DNA of 64,000 nucleotides from Bacillus sp. CH30_1T (GCF_008364765.1 NZ_VTUY01000008.1:218839-282838), one strand, 5' to 3'; counted from the stretch's first letter, positions 39,642-48,250 are shown. Notes: generated from the letters alone by a model not told the origin. Numbers and translations: made by a program.

Positions 39642-39713
39642 ATACATAAGGGACAAAGTGAGACTCATACGATGATAATGATAGTCATATTAGCGGGTGT
39701 AAGGAGGAGCGCT

Positions 39714-41615
39714 ATGGCAAAATTGGACCCTTCTATGCGTTTAAAAGTAAAGAGGGATACGTTTTATCTCCCTGAACCAAACAGCGGTGTTTTCTTTAGG
39801 AATAACCAATGCTCTTTCCGCATGGAGGGAAGTGGAATTGATCAATGGGTTGAGAAGCTGCTTCCGATGTTCAATGGGGAGTACTCCCTTGAGTATTTGA
39901 CGAACGGACTGCCAGTCCCTTATAAAAACAGGGTCATGGAAATGGCAGAGGTTTTGCATAAAAACGGGTTTGTTCGGGACGTGAGCAGGGATCTGCCACA
40001 CCAGCTTCCCCAACATGCATTGAAAAAATTCGCATCACAGATCGAATTTGTCGACAGTTTGGCAGGTTCGGGAGCTTCAAGGTTTGAAACCTACCGCGGG
40101 GCCAATGTCCTGGCAGTGGGGTCTGGACATTTTCTGACTTCACTCGTTTCATCGTTGGTTGAATCTGGAATGGCTAAGCTGCAGGTGCTCTTGACCGATG
40201 AGGTACCGACGAATAGAGGCCGGCTGTTGGAACTTGTGGAACATGCACGTAAAACAGATCCGGAAGTAGAACTCCTGGAAGTCGGATTCAGTGAAGACGG
40301 ATGGCGGGAGACCCTGAAGCCTTTCGATTCCATTTTATACGTAAGTCAAAAGGGAAACACTGAGGAATTGGATCTCCTCCATGCCATTTGCAAGACAGAT
40401 AAGAAGCTGTTTATTCCGGCGATTTGTCACGGGCAGAAAGGAATCGCAGGACCCATCATCCATCCTGATTCCGAGGCTGGATGGGAATCTGCATGGAGGC
40501 GCATCCACACTACTGCCTTACGAAACGAAAATCAGGTTTCGATCGAATCGGCGATTCCTGGAGCGATGCTTGCGAACATGGTCGTCTTTGAAGTATTCAA
40601 AGAGATAACGGGAGTGTCAAAATCTAATCAGAGAAATCGAATCTTTCTGCTGGATACAGAAACGCTTGAAGGAAGCTGGCATTCCTTTTTACCCCATCCA
40701 TTGGAGACTGGACATTTAGCAGCTGAAGCGGTTCAGAATGTGGAAACACGGATAGAACAGGTTTCAGAAAGATCTGACCCTGAAAAAGTGTTGTATCTCT
40801 TTACTCTGCTGACGTCAAAAGAGACGGGGGTTTTTCATGTGTGGGAGGAAGGCGATACGAGGCAGCTGCCCTTGGCTCAATGCCGTGTCCAGCCGGTCGA
40901 TGTCCTGTCCGAGGGCACTGCAGAACTGATGGATGAGGTGATCTGCAGCGGCTTGACCCATGAAGAAGCACGCCGGGAAGCCGGGATAAGAGGAATAGAG
41001 AGATACGCTTCAAGGTTGGCCAGTTTGATCGTTCCTCATGAGACTGGTGAATATATGGCCACCTGCGCAGGAGCGACGTTTGCAGAATGCGTCGGCCGCG
41101 GTCTTCGTGATTGTTTGACTGATGAACTGAGGGAAAGAGAATCTGTTCAAAGTAGCACGATTTACCGTCTTGAGTTGGATAGGGTTGAGGATGAAACATG
41201 CCGATTTTATTTACAGGCACTGACCACCATGCAAGGATTTCCGGAAATTGGAATAGGGGAGGATTTGGCTGGATTTCCTGTCGTCTATGTTCGTGGAAGG
41301 AATGGCTGGTATGGAAATACCGATTTAACGATCACCATGGCACTGAGGAACTCTCTGCAGCATGCGCTCTTTCAAGCTCAGAACGATACGGAGGCTTTCA
41401 ACGCAAATCCTGTTGTCGTTGCGTTAGAGCAAGAAAAGGCAGAGAGAATCACCATTCCAGCTAATGAAGACACGACCCAGCCCCTGAAAGAAGCAATCGA
41501 AACCTTGAAAAGGAATCATAAGCAGGTAGTCGTGTATGAACTGAATATGGAGCCCGTTTTTAAACAGGAGCTTGCAGGCGTGTTTGGAGTGGTGCTACGA
41601 GAGGAGGAAACCTAA
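39714..41615 (+). CDS. Ocin-ThiF-like leader-binding protein (TOMM F protein)
   Basis: Protein of 633 residues. The N-terminal part (about 1-100: KLDPSMRLKVKRDTFYL, FRMEGSGIDQWVEKLLP) resembles a leader-binding region; residues 115-320 form a ThiF/E1-like Rossmann domain (ANVLAVGSGHFLTSLVSSLV) without an obvious intact adenylation site. The size, order and match to the Bacillus Ocin-ThiF-like family (TIGR03693) make it the F protein that binds the precursor leader and activates the cyclodehydratase. ATG 39714 follows AAGGAGGAG; the longer open frame crosses the terminator. It overlaps the next gene by one base (TAATG). Confidence 0.87.
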   Translation: MAKLDPSMRLKVKRDTFYLPEPNSGVFFRNNQCSFRMEGSGIDQWVEKLLPMFNGEYSLEYLTNGLPVPYKNRVMEMAEVLHKNGFVRDVSRDLPHQLPQHALKKFASQIEFVDSLAGSGASRFETYRGANVLAVGSGHFLTSLVSSLVESGMAKLQVLLTDEVPTNRGRLLELVEHARKTDPEVELLEVGFSEDGWRETLKPFDSILYVSQKGNTEELDLLHAICKTDKKLFIPAICHGQKGIAGPIIHPDSEAGWESAWRRIHTTALRNENQVSIESAIPGAMLANMVVFEVFKEITGVSKSNQRNRIFLLDTETLEGSWHSFLPHPLETGHLAAEAVQNVETRIEQVSERSDPEKVLYLFTLLTSKETGVFHVWEEGDTRQLPLAQCRVQPVDVLSEGTAELMDEVICSGLTHEEARREAGIRGIERYASRLASLIVPHETGEYMATCAGATFAECVGRGLRDCLTDELRERESVQSSTIYRLELDRVEDETCRFYLQALTTMQGFPEIGIGEDLAGFPVVYVRGRNGWYGNTDLTITMALRNSLQHALFQAQNDTEAFNANPVVVALEQEKAERITIPANEDTTQPLKEAIETLKRNHKQVVVYELNMEPVFKQELAGVFGVVLREEET

Positions 41616-43561
41616 TGAATTCTTTCGTGGTGATTGTGGGGGATGGGCTGCTAGCGGACCTTGTTTGTGCGCAAATTTCAGTCCGCTACCCCGTTTTCCG
41701 GCAAAAAAACGTTGAAAAAAAGTTCCCGGCGCAGACAGATTTGGTGCTGACCTTGGATGATACATGGAATCCGGCTGTACATCAAATGGCAGAAGAAGTG
41801 ATGAGGCAGTCGTCTATCCCATGGCTGAGAGGCTTCGTTTCGTTTGGGGAGGGAATCATCGGCCCATTGGTTCGTCCGAACACACCAGGATGCTCACAAT
41901 GTGCTGATTTGAGACGTCTCCTCGGAGGAAAGGAACGGAATGAGATGCGGGAGGTACAGGAAAAACTCGCTGAAGACGGTGGAATCACGAAAGACCCATG
42001 GGCTTCGAATACCGGTTTAGTGCACATGACCCACATCATCGCAGCAGAAGTTGGCCGGGTCCTTGAAGGTGCAAAGCCACACTCCCAAGGACGGGTATGT
42101 TTAACCGACTTAAAAACATTGAACAGCTCCTGGCACTCCTTCGTTCCCGACTCACTATGCCAGAATTGCAGCCGGGTTCCGGACGATTCGCCAGAGTTAG
42201 CCCATGTGTCCCTCAAGCCCAGCCCGAAGATCCATGCCGGCAGTTTCCGCTGTACTCCCCTGGATGAACTGAAAAACGTCCTGATAAAAGACTATCTGGA
42301 TAATCGGACCGGACTCTTCAACAGCAAAATGTATGACCTGGTGACGCCATTTGCAGATGCGAGTGTCAATATGCCGATGTTCTCTGGAGATGAAGGGACG
42401 GCTGGACGGACTCAAGTCTACTCAGATAGCGAGCTGACAGCTATTCTTGAAGGATTGGAGCGCCACTGCGGTTTAGAGCCCCGCGGCAAACGGACAGTCG
42501 TCCATGATAGCTACCGACAGTTGGCGGAACATGCTCTTAATCCCCTAAAGGTCGGCGTGCACACTGACGAGCAGTACGCCATGCCAGGTTTTCCATTTGA
42601 AAAGTTTGACCCTGACCGGGCAATGGACTGGGTTTGGGGTTATTCACTCATCGATGAGCGGCCGATTCTCGTCCCTGAGCTCCTTGCCTATTACAGTCTG
42701 GGCTGCAGCTCAGCCGGTTTTGTTTATGAAACGTCCAATGGCTGTGCACTTGGAGGAAGCAGGGAGGAAGCGATTTTTTACGGAATCATGGAGGTAGTCG
42801 AACGGGATTCGTTCCTTTTGACCTGGTATGCCGAGCTCAACCTGCCGCGTCTTGATCCTCTTACATCAGAGGACGAGGAGCTGCAGTTAATGATAGAACG
42901 GATGCGGGCGGTCGCTGGGTATGATCTATATTTATATAACTCTACCATGGAGCACGGAATTCCAAGCGTCTTTGCGATGGCCAAGAACAGGAAGGATAAA
43001 GGATTGAATCTGATCCTCGCGGCAGGTGCCCATCTGGATCCTGTAAGAGCGGCAAAAAGCGCGATACAGGAGCTCGCCGGGATGATGCTGAATCTGGATG
43101 AAAAATTGGAGAAGAACAAGGAGAATTATGAAAAAATGCTTGACGATGATTCTCTCGTAGGGCAGATGGATGATCACGGAATGCTGTATGGACTGCCCCA
43201 GGCCGAGGAACGTTTCACGTTTTTACAGGATGACAGCCGGCCTTTCCGAAGTTTCCAGGAGGAATTCAACTGGAGGTCTGATCACAGTGATCTTACGGAT
43301 GACCTGAAGGATATTCTTGAAAGTTTCCGAAACCGGAACCTAGATGTCATTGTCGTTGATCAAACCGCCCCTGAACTGGAACAGAACGGACTATACTGCG
43401 TGAAAGTCTTGATTCCCGGCATGCTTCCCATGACATTCGGGCATCATCTCACCCGTCTGACAGGATTGGAAAGAGTCCTTAACGTCCCGGCGGAACTGGG
43501 ATATGCCGACCGTCCATTGACATATGAGCAGCTCAATCAAAAACCGCATCCGTTTCCTTAA
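41615..43561 (+). CDS. YcaO-domain cyclodehydratase (TOMM D protein with N-terminal E1-like part)
   Basis: Cyclodehydratase of 648 residues. The N-terminal 190 residues form a truncated E1-like part with two CXXC pairs (Cys 93/96 in PGCSQC, Cys 182/185 in LCQNC) that would bind zinc. Residues of about 220-648 are the YcaO domain, with SSAGFVYETSNGCALGG and the ATP-binding EAIFYGIMEVVERDSF segment. The protein ends KPHPFP, the PxPxP C-terminus of TOMM D proteins. It uses ATP to turn Cys (and possibly Ser) of the precursor into azolines, working with the upstream F protein. Confidence 0.92.
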   Translation: MNSFVVIVGDGLLADLVCAQISVRYPVFRQKNVEKKFPAQTDLVLTLDDTWNPAVHQMAEEVMRQSSIPWLRGFVSFGEGIIGPLVRPNTPGCSQCADLRRLLGGKERNEMREVQEKLAEDGGITKDPWASNTGLVHMTHIIAAEVGRVLEGAKPHSQGRVCLTDLKTLNSSWHSFVPDSLCQNCSRVPDDSPELAHVSLKPSPKIHAGSFRCTPLDELKNVLIKDYLDNRTGLFNSKMYDLVTPFADASVNMPMFSGDEGTAGRTQVYSDSELTAILEGLERHCGLEPRGKRTVVHDSYRQLAEHALNPLKVGVHTDEQYAMPGFPFEKFDPDRAMDWVWGYSLIDERPILVPELLAYYSLGCSSAGFVYETSNGCALGGSREEAIFYGIMEVVERDSFLLTWYAELNLPRLDPLTSEDEELQLMIERMRAVAGYDLYLYNSTMEHGIPSVFAMAKNRKDKGLNLILAAGAHLDPVRAAKSAIQELAGMMLNLDEKLEKNKENYEKMLDDDSLVGQMDDHGMLYGLPQAEERFTFLQDDSRPFRSFQEEFNWRSDHSDLTDDLKDILESFRNRNLDVIVVDQTAPELEQNGLYCVKVLIPGMLPMTFGHHLTRLTGLERVLNVPAELGYADRPLTYEQLNQKPHPFP

Positions 43562-43581
43562 GGTACTAGGAGGTAAGGAGG

Positions 43582-45159
43582 ATGAGTCTGGAAGAATTTT
43601 TACACAATCTGCAATTTAATATCAATCGGGCCAATCAGCCAAACTGGGAAGTGGACTGGGAGGATGCCCCTCTTCCCTATAAGCTTTACCGGGGGCTGCG
43701 GGTTGTGCCATTGTCTCTAGAAGTGCCGGTGTCACTTACCGAGAGCCAGCCGCCGTCAGAACCCAATTTAGAAAGAATCGGGCATTTTCTCTGGTATGTC
43801 TATGGCATCACCGGGGTAAGCCAGTCAGTGGATCCTGATGACTCTCAGTATCAGGAGTCTTACCCCATCCACTCCTATCGGCGGTTTGCTCCATCAGGAG
43901 GGGCGCTTTATCCGAATGAACTATATATCTATTTAAAGTTGGATGATTTGCCCGATGGAATCTACCATTATGATGTCGCCCACCATCGCCTCGTCTTACT
44001 CCGGGAAGGAAATGTCGATTCGTACTTAGAACGGGCACTCGGCAATCGTTGCGAGATCTCAAAGTGTTTTGGCACAGCCTTTGTTTCCACAAGATTTTGG
44101 AAAAACTTCTTTAAATACAATAACTTTTCCTATCGGCTGCAGGGGTTGGATGCCGGGGTTCTGATGGGGCAGCTGTTGGAGACGTCCAAACGGTTTGGAT
44201 TCGAGTCAGGGGTGTATGTTCAATTTCTGGACTCAGTGATCAATCGTTTACTTGGACTGACCGAGGAAGAGGAAAGCGTCTATACCGTCATCCCACTTTC
44301 GGTTGCTGTAACCAATTGGGTTGGAAACGGAAGGGGAAAGGAACGGACTTTCACCGCTGACGAAATATGCCGGGAGATACCTGCTATTTCTGTGGAACTC
44401 TACGAAAAGTCTGAAAGAATTAGAGAGTTTCCTATGTTACTGGCAGCGAATGAAGCTTCTAAAATTGATTCAACAGGCGATTTTCAGAAACTCGGAAAAC
44501 AACCGGCTTTTAGAACCGGAGGAAACGAAATCCATTTGCCGGAGATGGAGCCCTTTACCTATGATTTTGTTGAGATTTGCAATAACCGTTATTCCCCCGA
44601 AATGGATTTTGTCATGGGGAAGGTCAGTCAGCAGAGGCTTTCGACTATATTGAAAAAAGCCACTCAGTCCTACTCTTTTCGAAGTGACATCGACGAAGTT
44701 CCTTACGCCAATGAATCCGGTGTTTCGATTTTTGGCTGTTTCTATAATGTGGAAGGCGTACCGAATGGTGCATACGCATATGACAGTTGCCGCCATTCAT
44801 TACGGGAAATCAGCACAGGAGATTATCGTCTTCAGCTTCAATCAGGTCTGTCCCTGGATAATGTCAATTTGCTTCAAGTACCGTTGTGCCTTCATATTAT
44901 TGGCAACAAAGATTACTATCAAGACACCTTGGGATACAGAGGCTACAGGATCATGCAAATGGAAGCCGGAATGCTTGTACAGCGCTTGCTTTTGGCTTCG
45001 TCTGCCGACGGGTTTGGCGGACACCCGCTGCTTGGGTTTGATACGGTGTTGACGGATGGAATTTACGAACTAGATTCAGAGGGCCAAACAACCTTGATTC
45101 AAATACCGATCGGACCTTTTCGGGATCGGGCTTGGATGAGAGGGAGTTTGCTAAGTTGA
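43582..45159 (+). CDS. SagB-type dehydrogenase, two tandem domains
   Basis: FMN-dependent azoline oxidase of 525 residues, twice the size of a single SagB domain. The first half (about 60-260) has SYRRFAPSGGALYPNELYIY and GIYHYDVAHHRLVLL; the second half (about 310-525) has YSFRSDIDEVPYANESGVSI, GAYAYDSCRHSLREI and QMEAGMLVQRLLLAS. It should oxidise thiazolines to thiazoles on the modified precursor. The classic RR.S.GGALYP signature is clear only in the first half. AGGAGGTAAGGAGG precedes the ATG; it follows the YcaO gene by 20 bases as the last cluster gene. Confidence 0.88.
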   Translation: MSLEEFLHNLQFNINRANQPNWEVDWEDAPLPYKLYRGLRVVPLSLEVPVSLTESQPPSEPNLERIGHFLWYVYGITGVSQSVDPDDSQYQESYPIHSYRRFAPSGGALYPNELYIYLKLDDLPDGIYHYDVAHHRLVLLREGNVDSYLERALGNRCEISKCFGTAFVSTRFWKNFFKYNNFSYRLQGLDAGVLMGQLLETSKRFGFESGVYVQFLDSVINRLLGLTEEEESVYTVIPLSVAVTNWVGNGRGKERTFTADEICREIPAISVELYEKSERIREFPMLLAANEASKIDSTGDFQKLGKQPAFRTGGNEIHLPEMEPFTYDFVEICNNRYSPEMDFVMGKVSQQRLSTILKKATQSYSFRSDIDEVPYANESGVSIFGCFYNVEGVPNGAYAYDSCRHSLREISTGDYRLQLQSGLSLDNVNLLQVPLCLHIIGNKDYYQDTLGYRGYRIMQMEAGMLVQRLLLASSADGFGGHPLLGFDTVLTDGIYELDSEGQTTLIQIPIGPFRDRAWMRGSLLS

Positions 45160-45189
45160 AAATGAGTAAGGAGAATAAGGGGAGTAAAT

Positions 45190-45418
45190 CTGTTTGTAGT
45201 GGATTTGCATCTCCTTTTTTCTTTGGCAGTAAAGCATGAGCGGTTTCCTCTCTATCCGAAAAGTAAAATGGGGACCATCCTCAGTCAGCTAAAAAAATGC
45301 CCTCATGATTTTAATGATGGCTAATTGCTTACACGCATATTTCACAAAAGTGGAAGAGTTGGCAGCCTACGATTTCCACCGGATGCCGAAAGCTCCCTAT
45401 GATGAGCCGGTTATATGA
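45190..45418 (+). pseudogene. Small gene remnant after the TOMM cluster
   Basis: One frame reads LHLLFSLAVKHERFPLYPKS to a TAA at about 45323; an overlapping frame from ATG 45317 continues MANCLHAYFTKVEELAAYDF to TGA 45416-45418. The two pieces look like one protein with a frameshift at the overlap. The family is not identified; it could be the tail of a nucleotidyltransferase-like protein. Not an immunity gene by any visible feature. Confidence 0.4.
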
Positions 45419-45469
45419 TGTATTGAAGTTAGCAATATGCTGTTCAGAGGAACAGTAGGAGATATCGCC

Positions 45470-45502
45470 CCTTTCAGAATGAAATGAGGCGATGTTTTTT
45501 TG
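45470..45502 (+). terminator. Hairpin with T-run before the repeat tract
   Basis: ATCGCCCCTTTC pairs imperfectly with GAAATGAGGCGAT and is followed by TTTTTTT. It may end the TOMM transcript. Confidence 0.55.
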
Positions 45503-45506
45503 ATGG

Positions 45507-45539
45507 TTATTCAGTTAAAGGGCCACAATAATTGAATAA
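45507..45539 (+). repeat. Palindromic intergenic repeat, copy 1
   Basis: TTATTCA at the left and TGAATAA at the right enclose GTTAAAGGGCCACAATAAT. First copy of the family that separates genes through 63.2 kb. Confidence 0.8.
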
Positions 45540-45707
45540 TGATTATCAAGCTTATGTATTGTAGAACAATGCATATTTCATTCTTTAGAATGAAAAAAGT
45601 TACAGCGTTTGCCCGAAGTAACAAGTACATTTAATTAATAAACTGAGGATATCAAATTAATAAATTGAGACTTTTTAAAAACAATTTAATTCAAGGAGGT
45701 TATTTAA

Positions 45708-46025
45708 ATGAAATCTAATAATTCAATAGTGTGGATTAATGTATTTACTGCGAAACTAGGCAAACTAGATGAATTGGTCAATATCCAAGCTGAAGAATTA
45801 CTTAACTTTAAGGATAATGGTGTTCCTGGTTGGATTAGTAGTCGTTGGCATCGTTCTGTAGATAGTAACAAAGCAATTATGATAACTACCTTTGAGAGTA
45901 TTGAATTTCATAAAAGTTGGTTAGAAAAAACTGACTTCTCGGAACACCTAAACAAAATTAAACATTTAATTGAAGGAGCAGAAGGTGGGTACTACACGTT
46001 GGTGGCAAGCATTGACAACTTGTAA
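45708..46025 (+). CDS. Antibiotic biosynthesis monooxygenase-like (ABM) domain protein
   Basis: Protein of 105 residues with the ABM ferredoxin-like fold pattern: IVWINVFTAKLGKLDEL strand-helix, GWISSRWHRSVDSNKAIMIT strands and FESIEFHKSWLEKTDF helix. Family members are small dimeric oxygenases, or heme-degrading or stress proteins; the true role is unknown. AAGGAGG precedes the ATG by the right distance. It is flanked on both sides by copies of the palindromic repeat, like a single-gene cassette. Confidence 0.7.
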   Translation: MKSNNSIVWINVFTAKLGKLDELVNIQAEELLNFKDNGVPGWISSRWHRSVDSNKAIMITTFESIEFHKSWLEKTDFSEHLNKIKHLIEGAEGGYYTLVASIDNL

Positions 46026-46085
46026 ATCGCTAACTTCTAAACATAAAAAGGGAACTTCTTATGCCCCTCAAACTAAGTGTAGGAG

Positions 46086-46138
46086 TTATTCAAGTAAAGG
46101 GCGCGATTATTTAACATCGCGCTTTTTTTGCGGAATAA
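46086..46138 (+). repeat. Palindromic intergenic repeat, copy 2
   Basis: Starts TTATTCAAGTAAAGGGCGCG and ends GGAATAA. An inner hairpin (GGGCGCGA with TCGCGC, then TTTTTTT) makes it terminator-like for the gene ending at 46025. Confidence 0.8.
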
Positions 46139-46157
46139 AATCATTGTAAGATTAAAT

Positions 46158-46195
46158 GTTTTTGAAATAATTGGTATTAAGTTGAAGGGCAGGAT
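46158..46195 (+). repeat. Second repeat type, copy a
   Basis: TTTGAAATAATTGGTATTAA followed by GTTGAAGGGCAG recurs with few changes at 51808-51840 (copy b). Confidence 0.6.
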
Positions 46196-46276
46196 AACGA
46201 AATAAGATTAAACAAGATATTAAAGTTTTGATATAGAATTTATGGGTTAACTTGGCGTTATAAGGGGTGAAATAAC

Positions 46277-46390
46277 TTGGAATTTTTATTTACAGTAGGA
46301 ATTATTATAGGTATAGGTATTCTTATTTTCTTCCTTGCTTACATAAATGTTACAAGGAAGAACTTAAAAGATAAAAAGAATGATACATAA
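46277..46390 (+). CDS. Very small membrane protein, 37 residues
   Basis: Starts at TTG 46277 behind AAGGGGTGA with good spacing. It encodes MEFLFTVGIIIGIGILIFFL, one strong membrane helix, followed by a basic soluble tail (TRKNLKDKKNDT). Single-helix proteins of this size with good start signals are often genuine. No family is recognised; it sits between two repeat copies. Confidence 0.5.
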   Translation: MEFLFTVGIIIGIGILIFFLAYINVTRKNLKDKKNDT

Positions 46391-46459
46391 AAGGTGGATT
46401 ACTACTAGGAATTGTTGAGTTAAGAAATACATTACTGGAATAATGGTAATGCAATCTTC

Positions 46460-46522
46460 TTATTCAAGTAACGGTGGCGTTTGCTGAAGATCGAGCACCT
46501 GGTCTTCGGAGTTTTTTTTCAA
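46460..46522 (+). repeat. Palindromic intergenic repeat, copy 3
   Basis: TTATTCAAGTAACGGTGGCG continues into a GCTGAAGATC...GGTCTTCGG hairpin with a long T-run, like the longer copies at 58104 and 59641. Confidence 0.7.
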
Positions 46523-46570
46523 CTATAGGTCAACCAGAAAAACAATAAATCTGGTTGAGCTTATAATACG

Positions 46571-46638
46571 AAAGGGCAGGTTAGTTGAATAAGAAAAATT
46601 TTTAACTTGTTCCACAAGTGGGCCATATTGTTGAAAAA
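46571..46638 (+). repeat. Palindromic intergenic repeat, copies 4 and 5
   Basis: A right half-copy AAAGGGCAGG...TTGAATAA (46571-46592) is followed by a nearly complete copy TTGTTCCACAAGTGGGCC...TTGAAAAA (46607-46638), directly before the methyltransferase gene. Confidence 0.65.
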
Positions 46639-46674
46639 TACAACTATGGCATCATTAACCAAGGAGGGAGATAA

Positions 46675-47427
46675 GTGAAACAAAATATTTACGACAATCC
46701 AAATTTTTTCAAAATCTACACAACCTTACGTGAAAGTGAAATCACCGCTAATGACTTCATAGAACAGCCAGCAATCAAATCATTAATTCCGTGTTTGAAA
46801 GGAAAATCAGTATTAGACTTGGGTTGCGGTGATGGTCATTTTTCAAAGTATTGTAAAGAAAACGGTGCGAAAAACGTAATAGGTGTAGACATCTCAAAGA
46901 ATATGATTGAACGGGCTAAAAAGTTATACCAAGATGATAACATAGAATTTATGTGTCTACCTATGGAGGATTTGGGACTAACCAATCAAAAATTCGATCT
47001 AATCATAAGTTCTCTCTCTATACATTACATTGAAGATTACCCGGCATTGATTCAAAAAATTAATAGTCTGTTAAATAACAGCGGGGAATTTATCTTTTCA
47101 ACGGTACATCCGATAGCAACAGCTCGAAAGGGAAGCGATCACTGGATAAAAACTGAAGATGGTCATAAATTACACTGGGCATTAGATAATTATCAAGAAG
47201 AAGGATTCAGAGAACACGACTGGTTTGGTGAATATAGTGTGGTTATTTATCATAGAACCATTTCTACCTTAGTAAATACTTTGATTGAACACGGGTTTTC
47301 GCTGGATAAGATGATCGAACCAGAATCAACTTTGACAGGAATAGAGAAAATGCCGGAATTAATAAATGAAAAGCGTAGACCATCTTTTATTATTATTAAG
47401 TCAAAAAAACAAAATAATATCTATTAA
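46675..47427 (+). CDS. Class I SAM-dependent methyltransferase
   Basis: Methyltransferase of 250 residues. SAM-binding motif I VLDLGCGDGHFSKYC is at about residues 44-58, motif II GVDISKNMIERAKK follows, and FDLIISSLSIHYIEDYP is motif IV. The C-terminal part varies in this family and fixes the substrate, which cannot be read. GTG 46675 lies behind AAGGAGGGA. A single gene bounded by repeat copies on both sides, so probably part of the cassette-like array. Small-molecule methylation is most likely. Confidence 0.82.
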   Translation: MKQNIYDNPNFFKIYTTLRESEITANDFIEQPAIKSLIPCLKGKSVLDLGCGDGHFSKYCKENGAKNVIGVDISKNMIERAKKLYQDDNIEFMCLPMEDLGLTNQKFDLIISSLSIHYIEDYPALIQKINSLLNNSGEFIFSTVHPIATARKGSDHWIKTEDGHKLHWALDNYQEEGFREHDWFGEYSVVIYHRTISTLVNTLIEHGFSLDKMIEPESTLTGIEKMPELINEKRRPSFIIIKSKKQNNIY

Positions 47428-47438
47428 CATTTACCAAA

Positions 47439-47466
47439 ATCGGGCGCTTTTCTATGAATAAGAAGC
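47439..47466 (+). repeat. Palindromic intergenic repeat, copy 6
   Basis: AATCGGGCGCTTTTCTATGA followed by ATAAGAAGCG. It lies directly after the methyltransferase stop; GCGC...GAAGCGTC can form a short hairpin. Confidence 0.65.
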
Positions 47467-47484
47467 GTCTTATTTGTCCCTACG

Positions 47485-47914
47485 ATGGGTGATTTAATTT
47501 TGTTAAGTTGTGAATTTTATCACTTAAACTAGCGGTAGTAGTAATACGTGGGTGTTGGAGAAAGATAGATTAGATGAAGTGGGAAGTGTAAAGAACTATG
47601 TAGAGGAACTACAAAATGAATACACAGATTTTCGAGGGTTCAGAGTCTTTATTATATCAGAAGGTAAGGAAATGGTGGTTGTTTCAATAGGTACAAGTGA
47701 CCAGACTCTGGAATTTAAAGAAGCAGATGTTTCCAATAACAGCATATCGATAACTGTTGAAGAAGAAAGTACGGAGACGGACGAAAAAAATTCCTATATC
47801 CTGATAGGAATAGATCAGATTAAGGTAGAATTTTCTGTGGTTAATGAGAATGGGGAAAATATAAAGAATATGAATAACTCAACCTCGGCACTCTTCAACG
47901 AGGGCAAGAGCTGA
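47485..47914 (+). pseudogene. Probable broken lipoprotein gene (open frame 47552-47914)
   Basis: The frame 47552-47914 encodes 120 residues with no ribosome binding site; it is open back to 47528, reading TSGSSNTWVLEKDRLDEVGS. Just before it, a different frame from ATG 47490 reads MGDLILLSCEFYHLN with a lipobox-like LLSC and then stops. Together they look like a small lipoprotein whose signal sequence was separated by a frameshift. The mature domain is strand-rich (MVVVSIGTSDQTLEF, KNSYILIGIDQIKVEF). The stop codon lies inside repeat copy 7. Family unknown. Confidence 0.5.
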
Positions 47915-47925
47915 AGATCAGATCA
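47891..47925 (+). repeat. Palindromic intergenic repeat, copy 7, overlapping a gene end
   Basis: CTCTTCAACGAGGGCAAGAG continues as CTGAAGATCAGATC, matching copy 17 (58104). The upstream reading frame ends inside it, so the repeat supplies the last codons and the stop. Confidence 0.65.
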
Positions 47926-48011
47926 ATCAAAGAGGCGAACGTAACCGGTTTTATTGACTGGACCTAAGCCAAAGTAACATATGTATCAAATGACTTTGTT
48001 CTCCAGTCAGT

Positions 48012-48212
48012 GCTTTTGGGGAAGCAGCTTTAGAAAAACTGAGTAGATATTATCGCCAGGCAGGAGGGCTTTATTGGCCTGCCATGAAAAAGCACATCAT
48101 AGAGCTTAGTGCGGCATAACCTGTTGCTATTGCTGAGTTTGCAATCATCTCAGGCTTGGAACAGTATGAACAGATGGCAAGAGAATCCTTGGAAGTTAAT
48201 AACCGCAGCTAA
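48012..48212 (+). pseudogene. Gene fragment of unknown family with internal stop
   Basis: One frame encodes [20 protein letters not shown], then continues [14 protein letters not shown], a TAA stop, and [20 protein letters not shown] to TAA 48210. The composition is helical and protein-like. There is no start signal. Looks like the tail of a gene that has lost its beginning. Confidence 0.45.
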
Positions 48213-48218
48213 TCCGGT

Positions 48219-48250
48219 ATTCCGTTAAAAGGCGCGATAAGGGGATAATG
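48219..48250 (+). repeat. Palindromic intergenic repeat, copy 8
   Basis: TATTCCGTTAAAAGGCGCGA followed by TAAGGGGATAATG. The right arm is degenerate. Confidence 0.6.

Noticed and set aside
39367..39675. Second frame across the TOMM precursor (102 codons)
   Set aside because: Alanine/aspartate/valine-rich shadow of the Cys-Gly-Arg repeat; it crosses the terminator and has no binding site.
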